64,000 nt of DNA from Paguma larvata. Taxonomy: Eukaryota > Chordata > Mammalia > Carnivora > Viverridae. Position 1 is the stretch's first letter. Every line of letters begins with the position of its first letter. A program made the translations under genes and the position numbers. The notes below the pieces were generated by a model. It was not told the DNA's origin. It searched no databases and saw nothing but the letters and a program-made list of their open reading frames with translations. Of the stretch, positions 58,018 through 64,000 are shown in pieces. The stretch is taken from contig CM057844.1 in the NCBI GenBank assembly GCA_030068075.1, positions 682,001 to 746,000 on the forward strand, read 5' to 3'.

Positions 58018-59220
58018 ATGTGTGGTTCTTTTTACCTATAAATCATATGAGAGAAGTTAAGTTATGAGCCATGTACCTTGATAAACAAGCCATTGACCTA
58101 AGTCTTCTTTAGTAATTTGCTGGGCACTCATGAGTATAATCTCTCCCTTCCAGGTCACTGGGGAAAGCATTGTGTGTGGGAACTAGATGTCCACTCATTA
58201 TGAGCACTGAAATATCAAAGAATTTCTATGCAGACCTCACAAAACTCCTTCTGGGGTCCAAGGGATTTGCTCACATATATGAAGCTTACTGGTATAAGAG
58301 TCTCTTTACATGCAGTATACAGGCATATTTTGTTTTACTTCATTTCATAGACATTGTGTTTTCACAGATTGAAGGTTTGTGGGAACCCTATGTGGAGCAG
58401 GTCTATTGGCATCATTTTTCCAACATTTGCTTACTTCATGTTTCTGGGTCACATGTTGGCAATTCTTGAAATATTAAAAAAAATTTAAATTATTATATTT
58501 GTTTTGATGATCTGTGACCAGTGATCTTTGATGTTATTGTTGTAATTGTTTTGGCCACAAACCGTGCCCATATAATGGTGGACTTGTTTGATGAATGTTG
58601 TCTATCTTCTGACTGCTCCACCGACCAGCCATTTCCCCCATTCCTCTCCTGCTTCTCAGGTCTCCCTCTTCTCGAGACACAATGATATTGAAATTAAGGC
58701 AATTAATAACCTCACAGTGACCTCGAAGTGCTCAAGTGAAAGGAAGTATCACATGTCTCTCACTTTAAATCAAAAGCTAGAAATGATTTAAGCTTAGTGA
58801 GGAAGGCATGTTGAAAGTTGAGATAGGCCAAATAGTCGGTCTTCCATCAAAGAGTTAGCCAAGTTGTGAATGCAAAGGAAAAGTTCTTGAAAGAAAGTAA
58901 AAGTGCTACTTCAGTGACTACATGAATAATAAGAAGTGAAACAGGCTTATTGCTGACATGGAGTAGGTTTCAGTGATCTGGATATAAGGTCAAACCAGCC
59001 ACAACATTCCCTTAAGCCAAAGCCTAATCCAGAGCAAGGCCCTAACTCTCCGCAATTCTGTGAAGGTTGAGAGAGGTGAGGACACTACAGAAGAAAAGTT
59101 TCATGCTAGCAGAGGTTGTTTCATGAGGTTTAAGGAAAGAAGCCATCTCCATAGCATAATAGTGTAAGATGAGGCAGCAAGTGCTGATGTAGAAACTGCA
59201 GCAATTATCCGAAAGGTCTA

Positions 59221-59681
59221 GTGAAGATAATTGAGAAAGTTGGCTATACTCAACAACAGACTTTCAATGTAAATGAAAATAGTCTTTATTGGATGAAGAT
59301 ATCATTTCAGACTTTCAGAGCTATAAGGAAGAAGTCAATGCCTGGCTTCAAAACTTCAAAAGACAGGCTAACTCTCTTCTTAGGGATTAATGCAGCTAAT
59401 GACTTAAGTTGAAGCTAATGCTCATTTGCCATCCTAAAAATTCTAGAGCCCCTAAAAATTATGCTATATCTACTCTGCCTGTGCTCTCTAAATGGAACAA
59501 CAAAGCCTGGATGACAGCACATCTGCTTACAACATGGTTTATTGAATATTTTGAGCTCACTGTTGAGACCTACTACTCAGAAAAAATGGTTCCCCTCAAA
59601 ATATTAATGCTAATTGACAATGAACCTGACCACCCAAGAGTTGTGATGGGATGTCCAATGATATTCATGTTTTCATGCTAG
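59221..59681 (+). pseudogene. Tigger1 transposase, DDE-region remnant
   Basis: Two overlapping frames carry words such as PGFKTSKDRLTL, KWNNKAWMTAHL and LMLIDNEPDHP, the central catalytic part of the pogo/Tigger transposase. A stop after NDLS (59412) and a frame change separate them, and the second stops at 59681. The N-terminal DNA-binding part (KCSSERKYHMSLTLNQKLEM) ends in a stop at 58791. Confidence 0.9.
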
Positions 59682-60493
59682 CTAAAACAATGAACATTCT
59701 GCAGCCCATGGATTAAGGAGTTACTTTGACTTTCAAGTCTTATTATTTAGGAAACACACTTTGTAAGGCTCTATCTGCCATAAAATAGTATTCCTGATGG
59801 ACCTCAGCAAAGTAAACAATAAACCTGCTGGAAAAGATGCACCCCTCTAGATACTACCAGGAACATTCATGATTCCTGGGAAGAGGTCTAAATATCAACA
59901 TGAACTGAAGTTTGGAAATAGTTTATTCCAACACTCATGGATGGCTGTGAGGGATTCAAGACTTCAGTGGGAAGTAACTGCAGATGTGGTGGAAACAGCA
60001 AGACAACCGGAGTCAAAAGTGGAGCCTAAAGGTGTGACTGAATTGCTGAGTTTTATCTCATGATAAAACTTGAATGGATGAGGAGCTGCATGATGAGCAA
60101 AGACTCATTTCTTGAAGTGGAATCTACATCTGCTGAAGATGCTGTGAAGGTTGTTGAAATGACAACAGAATATTGTATAAACTTAGTGATAAAGCAGTGG
60201 CAGAGTTTGAGAGGATTAATTCCAATTGTGGGAGGAGTTCTACTGTGGGTAAAATGCTGTTAAACAGCATCCCCAGCTACAGAGAAATTGTTTGTGAAAG
60301 GAAGAGTCAATCTACACATCAAACTTCATTGTTGTCTTATTTTAAGAAATTGCCACACCCACCCCGGCCTTCAGCAAACACCACCCCTTATCAGGTCAGC
60401 AGCTACCAACATTGAGGCATGACCCTCTGCCAACAAAAAGATTACAATTCGCTGATGGTTCAGGTGATGGTTAGCATTTCTAGCAATAAAGTA

Positions 60494-60623
60494 TCTTCAT
60501 TTTTTATTTATTTTTATTTTTAATTTTTAAAAAGTAGGCTCTACACGCAATGTGAGACTTGAACTCACGACCCTGAGATGAAGAATGGCATGTTCCACCA
60601 ACTGTGCCAGACTGGCACCCCTA
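60494..60623 (-). mobile_element. SINE nested in Tigger1
   Basis: The duplication AGCAATAAAGTA (60482-60493) recurs as AGCAATAAGGTA at 60624-60635. The body includes GACTTGAACTCACGACCCTG, the tRNA-like B-box side, and ends TGGCACCCC. It lacks the CT-rich felid tail and is an older subtype. Confidence 0.88.
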
Positions 60624-60874
60624 AGCAATAAGGTAGTTTTAAATTAAGGTATGTACATTGTTTTTTTAGACAGTACTATTGCACACTTAATAGGCTACAT
60701 TATAGTGGAAACATAACTTTTATATGCACTGAGAAATAAAACATTTATTTGATTCTTTATATTTTGATATTTGCTCTATTTCAGTGTTCTGGAACCAAAC
60801 CTGCAAAACTCTGAGGTATGCCTGTAATTGAATCCTGGCTGCTTTGTAAGGCAGCTTACATGTCTGAAAGATCA

Positions 60875-61005
60875 TGACTTATGGGATTAGAGTGTCTCGT
60901 GTTTGAATGTTGTGTGATGTTGGGCAAGTTGCTTAGCCTTTCTGAGCCTTGGATATATCATCCTTAAAAACAGGATGATAAAATGGAGTCACATTATAAG
61001 ACTTT
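60875..61005 (+). mobile_element. MIR SINE
   Basis: GTGTTTGAATGTTGTGTGAT, GTTGGGCAAGTTGCTTAGCC, TTTCTGAGCCTTGGATATAT and ACAGGATGATAAAATGGAG follow the MIR core. Confidence 0.75.
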
Positions 61006-61009
61006 TGTA

Positions 61010-63225
61010 AATACAGTTACACAAGTTTTCAGGGGGCGGGGGAGAAGGACAGAGAGTGGGAGACAGGAATAATCAGAAACAACAATTTAATTAGTGGCAG
61101 TCATTCAATTAGCAATACACCTAATGAGCACATGGCCCAAAGGGATGGCACTTTTGTTATTCTCAGCTACCACGTTATTGCTGACTGTGAGTCTCAGTCT
61201 AACATTCTTAGACACATGGAACAACCTGAGTGAATTCCAGTATTCTTAGATGTATGGTCTTTTTCATAGTTAAATTCGCTGAAAGCTGGTATATCAGTCT
61301 TCCACATAATGGCTTCCAAAGGGGTATTCAAGGGCAATTCTGACCATATGAATGCCTCACCTTGCTCAAACCCCTTGGAAGCTCATTCTGTGGCAAACCA
61401 TGACTCCCAGCAGTGCCTTGTCAAAGGTTTGTTGTGAGAAGATAGGGAGGCTCAGCCTGGGAATACGGCTGGATACACTAGGAGCTCAATGGATGTGTAT
61501 TTTATCACAACCATTGAGGCATCCTCATTCCTCAACAAAATCACCATGTTGGGCATTGGTAGGTAGGAAGAAATGAAATAACAAAGCAGTTGTTTCTCTG
61601 CAATTCATTCCCAGAGCTTACTACTTTTGGCCATGCCCTCATCTTTTCCTCTCTACTGTGAACAGATCAGGTGGCCAAAACTAGGTCAGACACAAAGAAT
61701 TTCTAAGCTAAGGATGATGAATACTTGAAGTGTTTATCCATGAATGTTGTGTGGCCTTTGTTACTTGTAATCACTGAGGATAAACACTCCATTTGCTCTG
61801 TAGAGGGATTGAGTGGCCACACCATTGCAGTGTGCATCTCAAACGACTTCAAAGAGAAGGCATGAGTACTGGTGATTTGGGAAAGTCTGAGGTCCATGCC
61901 TTACTGCCAGTTCTTCCACTGAAAGAACTGGGACTCATCGACCTGCTTGATGAATCCCAGCTATCCAGCCCATCACAACTTGGTGAGACTTTATCTCAGT
62001 TGGGAGCACGTGGGCAGAAGGAATGTACACAGCAGCCCAAGGGCAGCTAGGGCATCTGCTCACGACATATGTTTCTTGCCACTATGTCCAGCACCATATT
62101 AGGCACTGGGGACATAATGAAGAACTGAAACAGTACAGCTCCTGCCTTGGCTTGCTGCAGGTAAGTCTTCCTTGGTGGCACTCCCTGGTCATGCCAGTCT
62201 TGGGTAATCATCATTACCTCTTCCATGATTTAGAGAAACCACAGGCTATCCTAGGGTAACTCCCCATCTGGTTGGAACTTTGTAAAGGTGTGGACACAGC
62301 AACTCCAAGGGCTTGTCTGACAAACAGTGAGTGTCTTCATCTTTCTTTCTCCTGAGGGCAGTAGTTCACCTGCCTCACCCTGCGCTACAATTGCTCCCTC
62401 AACACACAGCTAAAGAGTGAGAGCAAAACAGTGTATGTTTATTACATATTATCTAATTAGGAATTAGATTCCTAATTCACTCAGAAACTTAGCCATATTT
62501 ATTCTATGTCTGTGGCAATTGGCGTGGCACTTACATTGGCTGATTTCCCATTCCATAAATGTTTCTTCTGTCAGATTCACTATTCAAACTCAGACGTGGT
62601 GTGGAATTAGCTGTGGGAGACTCAGGCTAGCAGAAGGAGAGTTTAAAGTATTGTAAGTGCACTTCGTGGACAAACTTATAATAGTTGTCTGGTTAACTCT
62701 GTATGTCTACATTTAAGTTTACATATGTCAGGTTTAGGTAAACTTCAGATTTAGGCTGAATCCCAAAACTGAAACCAAACTTCAGTGCATTTTTAACATA
62801 ATATTTTCCCCTTAGAGTTTAAGGTGGAAAGCGGTGAAATGCATATTTCATATTGATAAATATACAAGTCACCCAGAAGATATATCACAAACCTTCACGT
62901 ATCTAACTATGTTGTCAAAATATATGTCTGAGACATATGTTTTTTCACCTTTAAAATCTCCACAGTGAGGATGTGCCGTAATTGGAATGTCTTCCAAGGG
63001 ATATATCAATCAGGTGGCAGTCACTGCCTGTTAACACAAGAACTGGCATGTTACTCCTGATGGCCAGATAGATGATGGCAACCTGCAGTATGTTTGTCAG
63101 GAAACCAGGTGAGAGTCAGTGGGCAGCATCATTGTATGAAGAACTTCTGGTAACACATCAATAAAGCAGCAGCTTTGATGTGAATGGATATGAACACCTA
63201 GGAAGGCAACCTCAGAGACAATAGT
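61010..63225. other. Gene-free intergenic DNA
   Basis: No gene or clear repeat was recognised. The small frames at 61352-62259 have no domain. Confidence 0.3.
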
Positions 63226-63236
63226 GATGCACTTTA

Positions 63237-63471
63237 TTTTTATTTATTTAGTTTTTAAAAAATGTTTATTTATTTATTTTTGAGAGAGAGAGAGGGTGCA
63301 CGCGAGCCAGTGAGGGAGGGGCAGAGAGCAAGGGAAACAGAATCTGAAGTAGGCTCCAGGCTCTGAGCTGCCAGCACAGGGCCTGACACGAGGCTCGAAC
63401 CCATGAACCATGAGATCATGACCTGAGCCAAAGTCAGACACTTAACCAACTGAGCCACCCAGGCACCCTGA
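63237..63471 (-). mobile_element. Felid SINE with target-site duplication
   Basis: The 11 bp duplication GATGCACTTTA is perfect at 63226-63236 and 63472-63482. Confidence 0.95.
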
Positions 63472-63821
63472 GATGCACTTTAAGAGAAATCCCAAATTGT
63501 CAGTGCTCCTCAGGGAACAGAGGATGAGATATGTGGCAGACAACACATGAACAGCATCAGCCACAACTCAAACAGCAATTCGGAAGCTTTAAGAAAACAG
63601 GTCTTAGGAATACCTTAACCAATATATTTCATTTATGTTTTCCTTTTTTAAATATATACTTAGGAGAAATATATGATAAAAATGATTTACAAATAAGTCT
63701 AAAAGAACTCTTTCAGTAAATGTAAAATTTCTCATAGATGAGAAAGCAGTGTGTCATAGAAATTGGTAGCTTTCTTTTCCTCCACGGTGTATAAAATAAT
63801 GGCAAAGCTCAATGAAGAGCA

Positions 63822-64000
63822 GTAGCTGTAGTGGTAAGACTCTCATCCTGGAGTCTAAGTGTAAGGGTTAAATATGCACTCTGCTGCTTCCTAGGTGTGT
63901 GACCTAGAGTCTCTCTTTGCCTTGGCTGTCTTATCTGAAAAACAAGAAAAACAATAATCCCTCCCTCCTAGGTGGTTGTGAGCAAGAGATGAAATAATAA
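63822..64000 (+). mobile_element. MIR SINE, runs to the window edge
   Basis: GCAGTAGCTGTAGTGGTAAG, TCATCCTGGAGTCTAAGTG, CTTCCTAGGTGTGTGACCTA and AGGTGGTTGTGAGCAAGAG follow the MIR consensus from its 5' end. Confidence 0.8.

Larger units (their letters stand above)
58320..60824 (+). mobile_element. Tigger1 DNA transposon, almost end to end, inactive
   Basis: The element begins CAGGCATATTTTG and ends CTGAGGTATGCCTG, the Tigger1 terminal repeats, with TA on both sides (58318-58319 and 60825-60826) as expected for a Tc1/mariner-superfamily insertion. The interior follows the Tigger1 order, including the pogo-type transposase. That frame is broken into pieces (58588-58791, 59221-59412, 59409-59681, 59869-60063, 60060-60415) by stops and small indels. 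A SINE is nested near the right end. It is an ancient element with no remaining activity. Confidence 0.95.

Noticed and set aside
59221..60415. Possible domesticated Tigger transposase gene
   Set aside because: The frame is cut by several stops and indels and the element keeps its transposon ends, so it is a relic.
60505..60620. tRNA-like sequence with a B-box-like part
   Set aside because: It is the tRNA-derived part of a SINE with a target duplication, not a tRNA gene.
1..64000. CRISPR arrays, operons, phage or plasmid features
   Set aside because: No regularly spaced direct repeats or prokaryotic gene organisation; the DNA is clearly mammalian.

Overview
The window is a stretch of carnivore, most probably felid, genomic DNA. 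The main evidence is the dense set of roughly 190-230 bp tRNA-Lys-derived SINEs. Their heads read GCACCTGGGTGGCTCAG, followed by CTCAGGTCATGATCTCA and a CT-rich tail ending in AATAAATAAACATT(A)n, which is the cat-type CAN-SINE pattern rather than the dog type. Carnivore-type L1 3' ends, MIR, L2, MaLR and a Tigger1 DNA transposon support a placental mammal. Species is inference.

Region 1 (about 1-24,560): the only protein gene recognised is ENTPD6 (NTPDase 6 / CD39L2), on the minus strand and cut by the left edge. Eight coding exons (16457 down to 8080) were resolved with AG/GT boundaries and consistent phases. They carry the transmembrane anchor and apyrase conserved regions 1-4. The remaining C-terminal exons are not in the lower 8 kb and must lie beyond position 1. 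A CpG-rich promoter with a non-coding first exon (donor at 24155-24156) lies near 24,000-24,560. A decayed copy of what in human is the extended N-terminal exon sits at 17000-17056, without its ATG and without a GT donor. The introns hold a full-length-looking 5' end of an L1, MIR, L2, MER5A-like and SINE copies, two LTR-like segments, and a 75 bp uninterrupted polypurine run close to an exon.

Region 2 (about 24,600-49,400): no gene was recognised. It is repeat-on-repeat: sense and antisense L1 fragments, many SINEs with visible target-site duplications, and a minus-strand 1,118 bp solo LTR at 35201-36318 flanked by a perfect 6 bp duplication. A decayed plus-strand L1 (about 39,300-48,790) has been interrupted about eleven times.

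Region 3 (about 49,400-57,180): mostly low-repeat intergenic DNA with a MIR, one SINE and two unsupported ORFs of about 235 codons.

Region 4 (57,190-64,000): a 99 bp, about 96% identical inverted repeat with a 629 bp spacer and a perfect 12 bp hairpin beside its right arm; then an almost end-to-end Tigger1 transposon (58320-60824, TA on both sides, transposase broken, a SINE nested inside); then MIRs and one more SINE.

No operon, CRISPR array, phage or other coordinated novel gene system is visible. The items most worth a second look are the inverted repeat, the solo LTR, the felid loss of the upstream ENTPD6 start, the layered L1 and the polypurine tract.
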